The notes under the pieces: model-generated
The model's input: the letters and a program-made list of their open reading frames with translations, nothing else
The model's database searches: none
Told to the model about the DNA's origin: nothing
Shown: one piece after another, positions 25,873 through 35,391 of the stretch
Position numbering within the stretch: position 1 is the stretch's first letter
Layout of the letters: each line of letters starts with the position of its first letter
Made by a program: the position numbers and the translations under genes
Assembly: GCA_022509085.1 (NCBI GenBank)
Contig: JAFLTW010000003.1
Coordinates: 124,001 to 188,000 of the forward strand
Length of the DNA stretch: 64,000 bases
Direction of reading: 5' to 3'
DNA from: Muribaculaceae bacterium
Lineage (GTDB): Bacteria; Bacteroidota; Bacteroidia; Bacteroidales; Muribaculaceae

Positions 25873-28800
25873 ATGATTACCAGGCAATACCGACTGATCA
25901 ACAACGCCGGAGGATGGTTCGTCTTCATCATCGCGTTGCTGACCTACTGGCTCACACTGGAGCCCACCGCCTCCTATTGGGACTGCGGTGAATTCATCAT
26001 ACAGGCCGACAAGCTCGAGGTGGGTCACCCGCCGGGCAACCCCATCTTCATGCTCACGGCGCGCTTCTTCGCCAACTTCGCCCCCTCGATCGAGAAGGTG
26101 TCGGTGATGGTCAACGCCATGAGCGGCCTCTTCTCGGCCCTCACCATCCTGCTTCTGTTCTGGACCATCACCCATCTGGTGAGGCGCCTGCTGGTGGCCG
26201 ACGACAGCCGCTCCGAGCTCACCATACAGCAATATCTGCTCGTGATGGGCAGTGGCCTTGTGGGCTCGCTGGCCTACTGCTGGAGCGACACCTTCTGGTT
26301 CTCGGCCGTAGAAGGCGAGGTATACGCCTTCTCCTCCTTCTGTACGGCCCTGGTGTTCTGGCTCATCCTGAAGTGGGAAAACCGCGCCGACGAACCCCAC
26401 TCCGACCGCTACCTCATCCTGATAGCCTATATCATCGGCGTCAGTGTGGCCGTGCATCTGCTCAACCTGCTCTGCATCCCGGCCATCGTGCTCGTCTTCA
26501 CCTACAAGAAGTGGCCCTCCATCGGCCTTGTGGGCAGCCTGGTGGCCCTGCTGGTGTCGTTTGCCATCGTCTTCTTCGTGCTCTACGGCCTGGTGCCGGG
26601 CTTCATCAAGGTGGCACAGGTGGCCGAGCTCCTCTTCGTCAACGGTTTCCACCTCAGCTTCAACAGCGGCGCGCTGGCCTATGCCATCGCGATGATCATA
26701 TCCCTCTTCTGGGCGCTCTACTCTCTATATACCCAGCGCAGCGAATGGCAGATCAAGGTGTCGTTCATCCTGGTAGTGACTCTCTCCGGAGTGCTCTTCA
26801 TCGGCAGCGGCATCACCATCGGCATCGTGCTCAGTGTGGCCCTCATTGCATTGCTCTTCTGGGGGTTCCGCCAGACCGGCCTCCCCGTGCGCGCTCTGAA
26901 CGTCATCATGTGGAGCATCGCCGTAATCTTCGCCGGCTACTCCAGCTATGCCCTGATAATCATACGCTCCACGGCCGACACGCCGATGAACCAGAACTCG
27001 CCCGACAACGTGTTTGCACTGGCCTCCTACCTCAACCGCGAGCAGTATGGCGACACTCCGCTCTTCTACGGCGAGACCCTCTACAGCAACACCCAGCGCG
27101 AGATTTCAGGCGACTACACCAAGCCCCGCGTGACGAAAGGGGAGGCAATCTACACCAAGGGTGTGGCCGAAGCCACTCCCCGAAGCGAGTATGACTTCCT
27201 GACCAACAGCGACATACAGAATAACGAACAGCTGCGCCAGCGTGGCGGCGACTACTACGTGAAGCAAGACTACAAGGCGAAATACAAGATGAACCCCGAG
27301 CTTGACATGGTGTTCCCGCGCCTCTACAGCCGCGCACATGTGGCCGCCTACAAGAACTGGGTACGCCTCGACACGGTGTCGCCAAGCCAGATTGTGCCCC
27401 TCACACTCTACGACCCCGCCACGGGCGAGAACGTATACCCCGAGATGTATGGCTACCCGGCTCAGACCGCCTTCAAGCCCACCTTCAAGCAGAATCTGGA
27501 ATACTTCTTCGCCTACCAGCTCAACCACATGTACATGCGCTATTTCCTGTGGAACTTCGTGGGGCGGCAGAACGACATCAACAACCAGCGCGGCGAGCTT
27601 GACGCCGGCAACTGGATAAGCGGCATACCCTTCGTAGACAACGCCCGCCTGGGCGACCAGAGCCTGCTTCCCGACTATCTCGGCAAGGGCAACAAGGGCC
27701 ACAACACATTCTACTTCCTGCCGCTGCTGCTCGGCCTCGTGGGCCTCATCTGGCAGTCGTTTGCCGGACGGCGCGGTATCGAGCAGTTCTGGGTGGTGTT
27801 CTTCCTCTTCTTCATGACGGGTATAGCCATCGTGCTCTACCTCAACCAGACCCCCGACCAGCCCCGCGAGCGCGACTACGCCTTTGCCGGCTCCTTCTAC
27901 GCCTTCGCCATCTGGATTGGCATGGGTGTGGCCGGGCTGTGGCGCCTGCTCACGTGGGGCCTCTCGCGCACCAGCCTCACATCTCCGAAAGAGACGGAAA
28001 AGAAAGAGCAGGAGGAAGGAAACCCCAGACTCTCGCCTGCCCGCATGGGTCTGATAGCCTCCGGCGTGGCCCTGGTGCTCGGCATCTGCGTGCCGCTCCA
28101 GATGGTGAGCCAGACCTGGGACGACCACGACCGCTCCGGACGCTATGCCGCCCGCGACTTCGCCATCAACTACCTGGAGAGCCTCGAGCCCAACGCCATA
28201 GTGTTCTGCAACGGCGACAACGACACCTTCCCGCTATGGTACGTGCAGGAGGTGGAGGGTGTGCGCCCCGACGTCAGGATCATCAACCTCAGCTACCTGA
28301 ACTCCGACTGGTATGCCAACCAGCACCGCATGCAGGCCTACGATGCCGCTCCGGCGCCTCTCACGGCCAAGCCCGAGGATATCGCCTACGGCAAGAACGT
28401 GCTGGCCGTCTTGCCGAGGGAATCAATAGAGGGTGACCTTCTGCAGAGCCTGCGGGCCCTCTATGCCTCCGTAGGCGTCGACCCCAACTACGGCTATCCC
28501 AAATTCGCCTCCAGCATCGTCACCATCCCCATCGACAAGCAGCTGATGGTGAAGCGTGGCCTCGTGGCCCCGCAGGATACGGCCGACATCGTAAACGAAA
28601 TCCGCGTCGACCTTCGCGGCACGGCTGCCGGGCAGCGCGGCTACATAACGCTCGGTGAGATCCTGATGCTCGACATCATCGCCACCAACGCAGCCCAGGG
28701 TTGGCCGCGTCCCATCTACTGGGCCTCGACCGTAGGCGACAGCTACTACCTCGGCTTCGACCCCTACATGCGCTCAACGGGCATGACGCTTCAGCTCGTG

Positions 28801-29700
28801 CCCACCATGACCGAAGACCGAGCTCCGCGCACCGACAGGGCCTACGACGTAATCACAAAGAAATATCAATGGGGCTCCCGACCGGATGACGGAGTGGCGT
28901 CGCCCTACTTCGACGAGACGGCCCGAAGGATGCTCTACGGCGTGCGCAACTCAATGATCGACGTCGCGGGGATGCTCTACGAGGAGGGCTGCCTCCAGGA
29001 GGAGCGGGGCGAGAAGAAGCAGGCCATGGAGTCGGTTGGCAAGGCGCGTCAGCTGCTGCTGCTCCTCGAGGAGAAGACTCCCGAGAGCGTGTCGTACTAT
29101 GAGCTGGGCAATGCCCTGACCATGGGCGAGCTCTACGGCGACCTCGGCATCAAGCTGGCCGACAAGAAGCTCCGCGAACGCGGCCTCGAGATTTTGAAGT
29201 CGACGCTCGAGAGGTATGCCGGCCCGATGAAGTATCGCAGCGAGATTGCCTATAAGTATGTCAACCCGATGCTGACCCACGAAATGTATTATCTCCCCGG
29301 CTTCTACTACCAGCTCGCCGTGGCCTACGAGAACCTGGGCGGCGACCAGCAGTTTATCGACAGTCTGCTCCGGGGCTCGGGCTGGACCTGGGCCGACCTC
29401 AAGCGCTACTACGAGGGAGGCGGATCGCCGGCGGCAACCGAACAGTTCTCACTCCAGGATTTCGCCCTGCAGATCATAGACCTCTGCGAGGAGGTGAACC
29501 GTCTGCAGCAGCTGAGTCCCGACGAGTATGCCAAGGAACCGCTCGACCTGCGCCAGATGGATACCCTGCTCCTCGAGTTTATCGACGTGTATATCAGCAA
29601 CGGCGGCCAGGAGGCCGACCTCGAGCAGTATGATGCCTACAGGAAGGTAGACCGCGTGCGCTCCGAGCGTCTGCGCCGTGAAAGCGAACAGAGCCTATGA
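25873..29700 (+). CDS. DUF2723 integral membrane glycosyltransferase-like protein with C-terminal TPR-like region
   Basis: The 1275-residue protein carries N-terminal signatures of DUF2723 (GT-C fold, protein O-mannosyltransferase-like): SYWDCGEFIIQADKLEVGHPP beginning near 36 (acidic catalytic-type loop) and about ten membrane helices to residue 350. A second block has 'NQTPDQPRERDYAFAGSFYAF', and helices continue to about 745. The soluble C-terminus includes 'FCNGDNDTFPLWYVQEVEGV' and TPR-like helices (YYELGNALTMGELYGDLGI). The family is thought to transfer sugar from a lipid-linked donor to exported proteins; in Bacteroidota this could be O-glycosylation of secreted proteins. The stop overlaps the epimerase gene by 4 bases. 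Confidence 0.88.
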   Translation: MITRQYRLINNAGGWFVFIIALLTYWLTLEPTASYWDCGEFIIQADKLEVGHPPGNPIFMLTARFFANFAPSIEKVSVMVNAMSGLFSALTILLLFWTITHLVRRLLVADDSRSELTIQQYLLVMGSGLVGSLAYCWSDTFWFSAVEGEVYAFSSFCTALVFWLILKWENRADEPHSDRYLILIAYIIGVSVAVHLLNLLCIPAIVLVFTYKKWPSIGLVGSLVALLVSFAIVFFVLYGLVPGFIKVAQVAELLFVNGFHLSFNSGALAYAIAMIISLFWALYSLYTQRSEWQIKVSFILVVTLSGVLFIGSGITIGIVLSVALIALLFWGFRQTGLPVRALNVIMWSIAVIFAGYSSYALIIIRSTADTPMNQNSPDNVFALASYLNREQYGDTPLFYGETLYSNTQREISGDYTKPRVTKGEAIYTKGVAEATPRSEYDFLTNSDIQNNEQLRQRGGDYYVKQDYKAKYKMNPELDMVFPRLYSRAHVAAYKNWVRLDTVSPSQIVPLTLYDPATGENVYPEMYGYPAQTAFKPTFKQNLEYFFAYQLNHMYMRYFLWNFVGRQNDINNQRGELDAGNWISGIPFVDNARLGDQSLLPDYLGKGNKGHNTFYFLPLLLGLVGLIWQSFAGRRGIEQFWVVFFLFFMTGIAIVLYLNQTPDQPRERDYAFAGSFYAFAIWIGMGVAGLWRLLTWGLSRTSLTSPKETEKKEQEEGNPRLSPARMGLIASGVALVLGICVPLQMVSQTWDDHDRSGRYAARDFAINYLESLEPNAIVFCNGDNDTFPLWYVQEVEGVRPDVRIINLSYLNSDWYANQHRMQAYDAAPAPLTAKPEDIAYGKNVLAVLPRESIEGDLLQSLRALYASVGVDPNYGYPKFASSIVTIPIDKQLMVKRGLVAPQDTADIVNEIRVDLRGTAAGQRGYITLGEILMLDIIATNAAQGWPRPIYWASTVGDSYYLGFDPYMRSTGMTLQLVPTMTEDRAPRTDRAYDVITKKYQWGSRPDDGVASPYFDETARRMLYGVRNSMIDVAGMLYEEGCLQEERGEKKQAMESVGKARQLLLLLEEKTPESVSYYELGNALTMGELYGDLGIKLADKKLRERGLEILKSTLERYAGPMKYRSEIAYKYVNPMLTHEMYYLPGFYYQLAVAYENLGGDQQFIDSLLRGSGWTWADLKRYYEGGGSPAATEQFSLQDFALQIIDLCEEVNRLQQLSPDEYAKEPLDLRQMDTLLLEFIDVYISNGGQEADLEQYDAYRKVDRVRSERLRRESEQSL

Positions 29701-30713
29701 AACGTGTGCTTGTGGTAGGGGCGGGAGGCTTCGCGGGGGGCTTTATCTGCGAGGAATGCCTGCGTCGCGGCTGGGACACCTGGGCCGGAGTCAGGGCGAC
29801 CACCTCGCGGCGCTACCTCACCGACCCGCGCCTGAAGTTTGCCGTGCTTGACTTCGAGAATCCCGCCTCACTGGGCTCCGACCTGAAGAAGGCACTGGGC
29901 GAAAGCCCGGAGGCCCCGGAGCGGTGGGACTATATCATCTACAACCTCGGAGCCACAAAATGCGTGAACTATGTAGACTTCAACCGTATCAACTACCTCT
30001 ATCTGCGGGAGTTTACGGAGGCACTGAAGGAGGCAGGGCTCGTGCCCGACAAGATGGTCTACATCAGTTCGCTCTCGGCCATGGGAAAGGGCGACGAGAA
30101 GGGCTATGCGCCCTTCACAGAGAAGATGGTGCCCATCCCCGACACACGCTACGGCGCCTCGAAGCTGAAGGCGGAGATGTGGCTGGCCACGGCCGGAATC
30201 CCTACGGTGATATTCCGCGCCACCGGTATCTACGGTCCGCGCGACAGAGACTACTTCCTGATGTTCAAGAGCATAGCCCGTGGGGCTGACTTCTCGCTCG
30301 GATTCCGCAGGCAACTGCTTTCGTTTCTCTATGTGGAAGACCTTGCGCGCGCCTGCTGCGATGCACTGGAGAAGGCTCCTGCGGGACGCACCTACATCGT
30401 GGGCGAGCCGGCGGTCTACACCCAGAAGGAGTTCCGCGGTCTCGTCGCCGGGGCGCTTGGGAAAAAGCTCGTGGTGCCCGTGCGGCTTCCCCTCGCTGTG
30501 GTGAGGATGGTGTCGGCAATCGCCGAGAAGATAGGCGTTGCCAGAGGCAAGCCGTCGACCCTCAACAGCGACAAATACCGCATCATGGCCCAACGCAACT
30601 GGAATATCGACATCTCGCGTGCACGCGAGGAATTTGGTTTCGACCCCCGGGTGTCTCTCGCCGAGGGGGTGAGGCGTAGTGTGGAATGGTATCGCAAGGA
30701 GGGCTGGCTCTGA
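29697..30713 (+). CDS. NAD-dependent epimerase/dehydratase family protein
   Basis: The 338-residue extended SDR has a Rossmann NAD site GAGGFAGGFI (residues 8-17) and YGASK (catalytic Tyr and Lys, about 152-156) after an SSLSAMG strand. A C-terminal substrate domain carries 'FLYVEDLARACCDALEKAP'. It resembles UDP-sugar or hydroxysteroid-type epimerases; the substrate cannot be fixed. It is coupled to the DUF2723 gene by a 4-base overlap, so nucleotide-sugar metabolism for glycosylation is a reasonable guess. Confidence 0.88.
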   Translation: MKRVLVVGAGGFAGGFICEECLRRGWDTWAGVRATTSRRYLTDPRLKFAVLDFENPASLGSDLKKALGESPEAPERWDYIIYNLGATKCVNYVDFNRINYLYLREFTEALKEAGLVPDKMVYISSLSAMGKGDEKGYAPFTEKMVPIPDTRYGASKLKAEMWLATAGIPTVIFRATGIYGPRDRDYFLMFKSIARGADFSLGFRRQLLSFLYVEDLARACCDALEKAPAGRTYIVGEPAVYTQKEFRGLVAGALGKKLVVPVRLPLAVVRMVSAIAEKIGVARGKPSTLNSDKYRIMAQRNWNIDISRAREEFGFDPRVSLAEGVRRSVEWYRKEGWL

Positions 30714-31507
30714 CGGCCGACACTGTTGCCGCCGCCGACACGCTGGGCGCAGACTCACTTGCCGCGGCTGACAGAAGCGGCATGGAGCTCACCTACGGGC
30801 TCAGGCTCGAGGCTCCGGCCGAACGCCCGGCCGTTCCCGTTGGCGAAGGGAGCGCCGGGATGTCGTGGATCCTCACGGGGGTGGTGCTGCTGTTTCTCGT
30901 AGCCTGCCTGCGCTACAGGCAAAACTCACGCTATCTCTCGCTCATAATCCACGATATGCTCGAGGTGCGCGAGCGCCACAACGCCTTCGACGACACCCTG
31001 CGAGAGACCACCTTCGTATGGCTGCTCAACATCCTCTGGTGCTGCCTGGCCGGCGTCATGGTCTACGGCCTGATGTCCGGAGGCCTGCCGGGAGCCATCG
31101 GCGCCCTCGATGCAGGCCGCATCGGCATATGCATCGGCATGGCCGCGGCCTACACCGTATTCCTCTCGCTGGCCTACACTGTGATGGGCAACCTCTTCTC
31201 CGACGGCCCGAAGGCGTCGCTATGGGTGAAGGGGCATCTCTCCACGCAGGGCCTCGAGGCTATCCTCTTCTTCCCCGTGGCCATGATTGCGCTCTGCGTT
31301 CCGGCCATAGCTCCGGCCATGCTCACCGTAGGGGTGATAATATTCATTCTGGCCAAAATACTCTTTATTTATAAAGGTTTTTGCATTTTTTTTGCAAATC
31401 CTGCCGGTTGGGTCTTATTTTTGTATTATCTTTGCAGTCTGGAAATTGTTCCGATAGTCATTACGTATGTGGCGGTGCGGCAACTGTGCTGGCCGGCAGG
31501 TGCGTAA
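30686..31507 (+). CDS. DUF4271 membrane protein
   Basis: The 273-residue protein has an Ala-rich N-terminal segment (1-60) and six or so membrane helices from about 60 onwards (ILTGVVLLFLVACLRYRQNS; 'FVWLLNILWCCLAGVMVYGL'; 'WVLFLYYLCSLEIVPIVITY'). This is the plan of DUF4271, a Bacteroidota family commonly next to hemD. The start at 30686 overlaps the epimerase gene by 28 bases; an alternative ATG at 30782 would remove only the low-complexity N-terminus. The function of the family is unknown. Confidence 0.82.
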   Translation: MVSQGGLALTADTVAAADTLGADSLAAADRSGMELTYGLRLEAPAERPAVPVGEGSAGMSWILTGVVLLFLVACLRYRQNSRYLSLIIHDMLEVRERHNAFDDTLRETTFVWLLNILWCCLAGVMVYGLMSGGLPGAIGALDAGRIGICIGMAAAYTVFLSLAYTVMGNLFSDGPKASLWVKGHLSTQGLEAILFFPVAMIALCVPAIAPAMLTVGVIIFILAKILFIYKGFCIFFANPAGWVLFLYYLCSLEIVPIVITYVAVRQLCWPAGA

Positions 31508-31542
31508 CGAGTTCATATATAGGGTTTAACTAAAGGTAAGGA

Positions 31543-32322
31543 ATGAAGAAAAAGAAGATATTGGTGTCGCAGCCGCGTCCAAAGTCTGACAAGTCTCCCT
31601 TTTTCGATGTTGCGGAGAAGCATGACGCCGAGGTGGTGTTCCGTCCCTTCATCAAGGTAGAGGGTCTTACGGCCAAGGAGTTCCGGCAGTCAAAGATCAA
31701 TATTCCCGATTATACGGCGGTAATCTTCACGGCACGCACGGCCGTCGACCATTATTTCCGACTCTGTGAGGAAAACCGCTTCAAGGTGCCCGACACGATG
31801 CGCTATTTCTGCACCACTGAGGCCATAGCCCGCTATCTGCAGAAATACATCGTCTACCGCAAGCGCAAGATTTTCTTCGGTGCCTCGGGGCATCTCAATG
31901 ACCCCCAGCTGATCCAGGCGATGACGAAAAACAATAAAGAGAAATTCCTTTTCCCGGTTTCCGACGTGCACAACTCCGAAGACGCCAAGGCCGACGAGGA
32001 TGTGCTTTCGGCCCATAAGGTAAACTTCACCAAGTGTGTGATGTATCGCACGGTGAGCAACGACTTCACCCCCGACGAGCCGTTCGACTACGACATCCTG
32101 CTCTTCTTCTCCCCCTCGGGCATCGACTCCCTGATGAAGAACTTCCCGGACTTCCGGCAAGAGGAGAGCGGCATCAGCATCGGAGCCTTCGGCGAGGCCA
32201 CGGCCAAGGCCGTGGAAGACGCAGGGCTGGCGCTGGCGTTTCACGCTCCCACCCCGACGGCGCCATCCATGGCTGCCGCTCTCGATGAATTTCTCGTGGC
32301 CCAGAAGAAGAAAAAGAAATGA
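31543..32322 (+). CDS. hemD: uroporphyrinogen-III synthase family protein (HemD)
   Basis: The 259-residue soluble protein has the HemD two-domain pattern: an N-terminal 'KILVSQPRPKSDKSPFFDVA', 'YTAVIFTARTAVDHYFRLCE' at the domain cross-over, and a C-terminal 'LLFFSPSGIDSLMKNFPDF' followed by 'IGAFGEATAKAVEDAGL'. The enzyme closes hydroxymethylbilane to uroporphyrinogen III in tetrapyrrole synthesis. Sequence divergence within this family is high, so activity is inferred. A possible -7 element (TATCTTTG, 31427-31434) lies within the end of the DUF4271 gene. The stop overlaps the next gene by 4 bases. Confidence 0.85.
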   Translation: MKKKKILVSQPRPKSDKSPFFDVAEKHDAEVVFRPFIKVEGLTAKEFRQSKINIPDYTAVIFTARTAVDHYFRLCEENRFKVPDTMRYFCTTEAIARYLQKYIVYRKRKIFFGASGHLNDPQLIQAMTKNNKEKFLFPVSDVHNSEDAKADEDVLSAHKVNFTKCVMYRTVSNDFTPDEPFDYDILLFFSPSGIDSLMKNFPDFRQEESGISIGAFGEATAKAVEDAGLALAFHAPTPTAPSMAAALDEFLVAQKKKKK

Positions 32323-35300
32323 AAAATTTTGACGATACCATTTTAGGGAGGCTGTATCTTAAGGAGACAGCCTTTCAAAATTTAATGCAGAACCGTATCT
32401 TCAACGTTCTGCTCATCGCCACCCCCTACGACGCCTTCATGATGGAGGAAGACGGAAGGGTAGACGAACAGATCTATTTTGAATATGTCTCGCTCAACCT
32501 CTCGTCGGCTCCGCGTTTCACGAAGGTGGCCAATTATGAGGAGGCCTACCGGATGCTTGCCCAGAAGAGCTTCGACCTCATCATAGCCATGCCGGGCGTC
32601 GACGTTTCGGAGACCTTCCGCGAGGCCCGCGAGATCGACCGCCTCTACCCGGAGATTCCGTTCGTGGTGCTCACGCCCTTCTCGAAGGAGGTGCGGCGCC
32701 GCATCGCCAACGAAGACCTCCGCGGCGTTGACTACGTGTTCTCATGGCTTGGCAACGTAGACCTCATCCTTGCCATAATAAAGCTGATAGAAGACAAGCA
32801 CAACGCCGCCAACGACATCTCGCAAGTGGGCGTGCAGGGCGTGCTGCTGATAGAAGACTCCATCCGCTTCTACTCCGCCGTGCTGCCCCATATCTTCAAG
32901 TATCTGCTCAAGCAGAGCATGATATTCTCGGAAGAGGCGCTCAACGACCATGAGCGCATGCTCCGCATGAGGGGGCGCCCGAAGGTGCTCCTGGCCCGCG
33001 ACTATGAGGAGGCCGAACACCTTCTCGACCTCTACGGCGAGAACATTCTGGGCGTCATCTCCGACATCCGCTTCCCGCGCGGCGGGGAGAAAGATCCCCA
33101 GGCCGGCTTCCGCTTCGCCGAGAAGCTGCGCGAGCGATACCCATACACCCCCGTGATCCTGCAGAGCCAGGAGAGCGAGAATGCCGAAAGGGCCGAAAGG
33201 GAAGGCTTTACGTTTCTCGACAAGAACTCCAAGACGTTGCCTCAAGACCTCAACCGGGCCATGCGCAAGCTCTTCGGCTTCGGCGACTTTGTGGTAAACG
33301 ACCCCGTGACGGGTGAGGAGGTGGCGCGCATACGCGAGCTGAAAGACCTCCAGAAGAAGGTGGCCGACATCTCGGCCGAGGCCCTCTATGAGGTGTGCCA
33401 GAACAACAGTGTGTCACGCTGGCTCTACTCGCGTGCGCTCTTCCCGCTGGCAGACGCCCTGAAGACGTTCCGCTTCACCGACCTCTCGCAGGCCGACGCC
33501 GTGAAGCGCCTCATCACGGAGTCGATCATCAAATACCGCCGCATGAAAAACCGCGGCGTCGTGGCCATATTCCGCAAAGACCGCTTCGACCGCTACAGCA
33601 ACTTCGCCCGCATCGGCGAGGGCTCGCTGGGCGGCAAGGGCCGCGGCCTGGCCTTCATCGACCAGATCATAAAGCGCAATCCGAAATGCGACAACTTCGA
33701 GGGTGTGCAGATTACGATTCCGCGCACTGTCGTGATATGCACCGACCTCTTCGACGAGTTTATGGAGGCCAACTCGCTCTACCCCGTGGCTCTCTCCGAC
33801 CTCCCTGACGGCGAGATCCTCGAGGCCTTCCTCAAGGCCGAACTTCCGGCCACACTTGTGGAGGACATCGACGCGCTCTGCGACGTGGTAGACCGCCCCG
33901 TCGCCGTGCGCTCGTCGTCGCTGCTTGAAGACAGCCACTACCAGCCCTTCGCCGGCATATACGCCACATATATGGTGCCCAGCCTGGCCGACCGCAAGGA
34001 GCGTCTGCGCCAGCTATGCGATGCCGTGAAGGGCGTGTATGCCTCCGTATTCTTCGCCGACTCGAAGGCGTATATGAATGCCACCAGCAATGTGATCGAC
34101 CAGGAAAAGATGGCCGTGATTCTCCAGGAGGTGGCGGGCGAAGACCATGGCGGCGTATACTATCCGAGCTTCTCGGGCGTGGGCCGCTCGCTCAACTACT
34201 ACCCCGTGGGCGACGAAAGCGCCGAAGAGGGTGTGGCTGAGGTGGCCGTGGGTCTGGGCAAGTATATCGTCGACGGCGGCCGCGCGCTCCGTTTCTCGCC
34301 GGCCCACCCCGACAAGGTGCTCCAGACGTCGACCCTCGACCTTGCCCTTCGCGACACCCAGACCGTGCTCTACGGCCTCCCCTCGGGCGAGAGGGCTTCG
34401 GGCGCCTTCACCACCAACGACAGCTTCAACCTTGAGAAACTCAACGTCTCCGACGCTTTCAAGACCGGGGCGCTGAAATATATGGTGTCGACCTACGATG
34501 TGGAAGACGGCGTGATCCGCGACAACGAGCTCGGACGCGGCCGCAAGGTGGTGACCTTTGCCAACGTGTTGCGCCACGGGGCCTTCCCGCTGGCCGACGT
34601 GGTGAAATTTATGCTCTCTGCCGGCCAGTATGAGATGGGGCGCCCCGTGGAGATCGAGTTTGCGGGCAACATTGCCCACAACGCCATGGGCTCCGACTAC
34701 AAGGGCACCGTCTACTGGCTCCAGATACGCCCCATTGTAGACAAGAAGGAGATGCTCGACGACTCCATACTCGAGATGCCCGACAAAGACCTTATCCTGC
34801 GCTCCGAGATGGCTCTGGGCCACGGTCTGCAGGAAAACATACGCCATATCGTCTACCTGCGGCCGCAGGCTTTCGACTCCATGCGCAACTCCGAGACAGC
34901 CCTCGAGATCGAGAAGATCAACAAGGGGTTTGCCGAGCGCGGCGAAGGCTACATCCTCATAGGCCCGGGCCGATGGGGGTCGTCAGACTCGGCGCTGGGC
35001 GTGCCGGTGAAGTGGCCGCAGATCTCCGCGGCGCGCCTCATCGTGGAGTGCGCCCTCCCGGGCTACCGTATAGAACCCTCGCAAGGCACCCACTTCTTCC
35101 AGAACCTCACCTCCTTCGGAGTGGGCTACTTTACCGTAGACCCCTCTCACGGAGAAGGCGTGGCCGACCTTGACTATCTCGACTCGCTCCCGGCCCTGCA
35201 TGAGACGGACACACTCCGCATTGTGGAATTCCCGGAACCGCTCACCATCGCCATCAACGGCCGGAAGTCGCGCGGAATAGTGATGAAACCCGTCTCTTGA
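32319..35300 (+). CDS. PEP/pyruvate-binding domain protein with two receiver-like N-terminal domains
   Basis: The 993-residue protein carries two response-regulator-like alpha/beta domains: about 25-160 ('FDLIIAMPGVDVSE', 'IPFVVLTPFSKEV') and about 165-325 ('GVLLIEDSIRFYSAVLPHIF', 'GVISDIRFPRGGEKDPQAGF'). The second keeps an Asp at the usual phosphoacceptor position. From about 420 there is a PEP synthase-type pyruvate/PEP-binding ATP-grasp domain ('RIGEGSLGGKGRGLAFIDQI', 'VAVRSSSLLEDSHYQPFAGI', 'VEIEFAGNIAHNAMG'). The swivelling phosphohistidine and TIM-barrel domains of true PEP synthase are absent, so it is probably not a complete PEP synthase but a regulator or partial phosphotransferase. 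It overlaps hemD by 4 bases. Confidence 0.85.
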   Translation: MKNFDDTILGRLYLKETAFQNLMQNRIFNVLLIATPYDAFMMEEDGRVDEQIYFEYVSLNLSSAPRFTKVANYEEAYRMLAQKSFDLIIAMPGVDVSETFREAREIDRLYPEIPFVVLTPFSKEVRRRIANEDLRGVDYVFSWLGNVDLILAIIKLIEDKHNAANDISQVGVQGVLLIEDSIRFYSAVLPHIFKYLLKQSMIFSEEALNDHERMLRMRGRPKVLLARDYEEAEHLLDLYGENILGVISDIRFPRGGEKDPQAGFRFAEKLRERYPYTPVILQSQESENAERAEREGFTFLDKNSKTLPQDLNRAMRKLFGFGDFVVNDPVTGEEVARIRELKDLQKKVADISAEALYEVCQNNSVSRWLYSRALFPLADALKTFRFTDLSQADAVKRLITESIIKYRRMKNRGVVAIFRKDRFDRYSNFARIGEGSLGGKGRGLAFIDQIIKRNPKCDNFEGVQITIPRTVVICTDLFDEFMEANSLYPVALSDLPDGEILEAFLKAELPATLVEDIDALCDVVDRPVAVRSSSLLEDSHYQPFAGIYATYMVPSLADRKERLRQLCDAVKGVYASVFFADSKAYMNATSNVIDQEKMAVILQEVAGEDHGGVYYPSFSGVGRSLNYYPVGDESAEEGVAEVAVGLGKYIVDGGRALRFSPAHPDKVLQTSTLDLALRDTQTVLYGLPSGERASGAFTTNDSFNLEKLNVSDAFKTGALKYMVSTYDVEDGVIRDNELGRGRKVVTFANVLRHGAFPLADVVKFMLSAGQYEMGRPVEIEFAGNIAHNAMGSDYKGTVYWLQIRPIVDKKEMLDDSILEMPDKDLILRSEMALGHGLQENIRHIVYLRPQAFDSMRNSETALEIEKINKGFAERGEGYILIGPGRWGSSDSALGVPVKWPQISAARLIVECALPGYRIEPSQGTHFFQNLTSFGVGYFTVDPSHGEGVADLDYLDSLPALHETDTLRIVEFPEPLTIAINGRKSRGIVMKPVS

Positions 35301-35307
35301 GAAAAAA

Positions 35308-35339
35308 TTTGGCCGTTTGCATATTTTGGGCTAAATTTG
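35308..35339 (+). promoter_or_regulatory. promoter of the steroid-reduction cluster
   Basis: TTTG at 35308-35311 and TAAATTTG at 35332-35339 are 20 bases apart. The start point near 35346 is followed by a GC hairpin (AGGCGC CTCC GCGCCT, about 35354-35369) and about 20 bases before the TTG start at 35392. Confidence 0.72.
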
Positions 35340-35391
35340 TAGGTTGAAAGGAAGGCGCCTCCGCGCCTGAAACCACTTAAGACTAATACCG

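Noticed and set aside
29697-30713. The NAD-dependent epimerase as part of the steroid cluster (3-beta-HSD-like).
   Set aside because: It is coupled to the DUF2723 glycosyltransferase gene and separated from the steroid cluster by three unrelated genes and a separate promoter.
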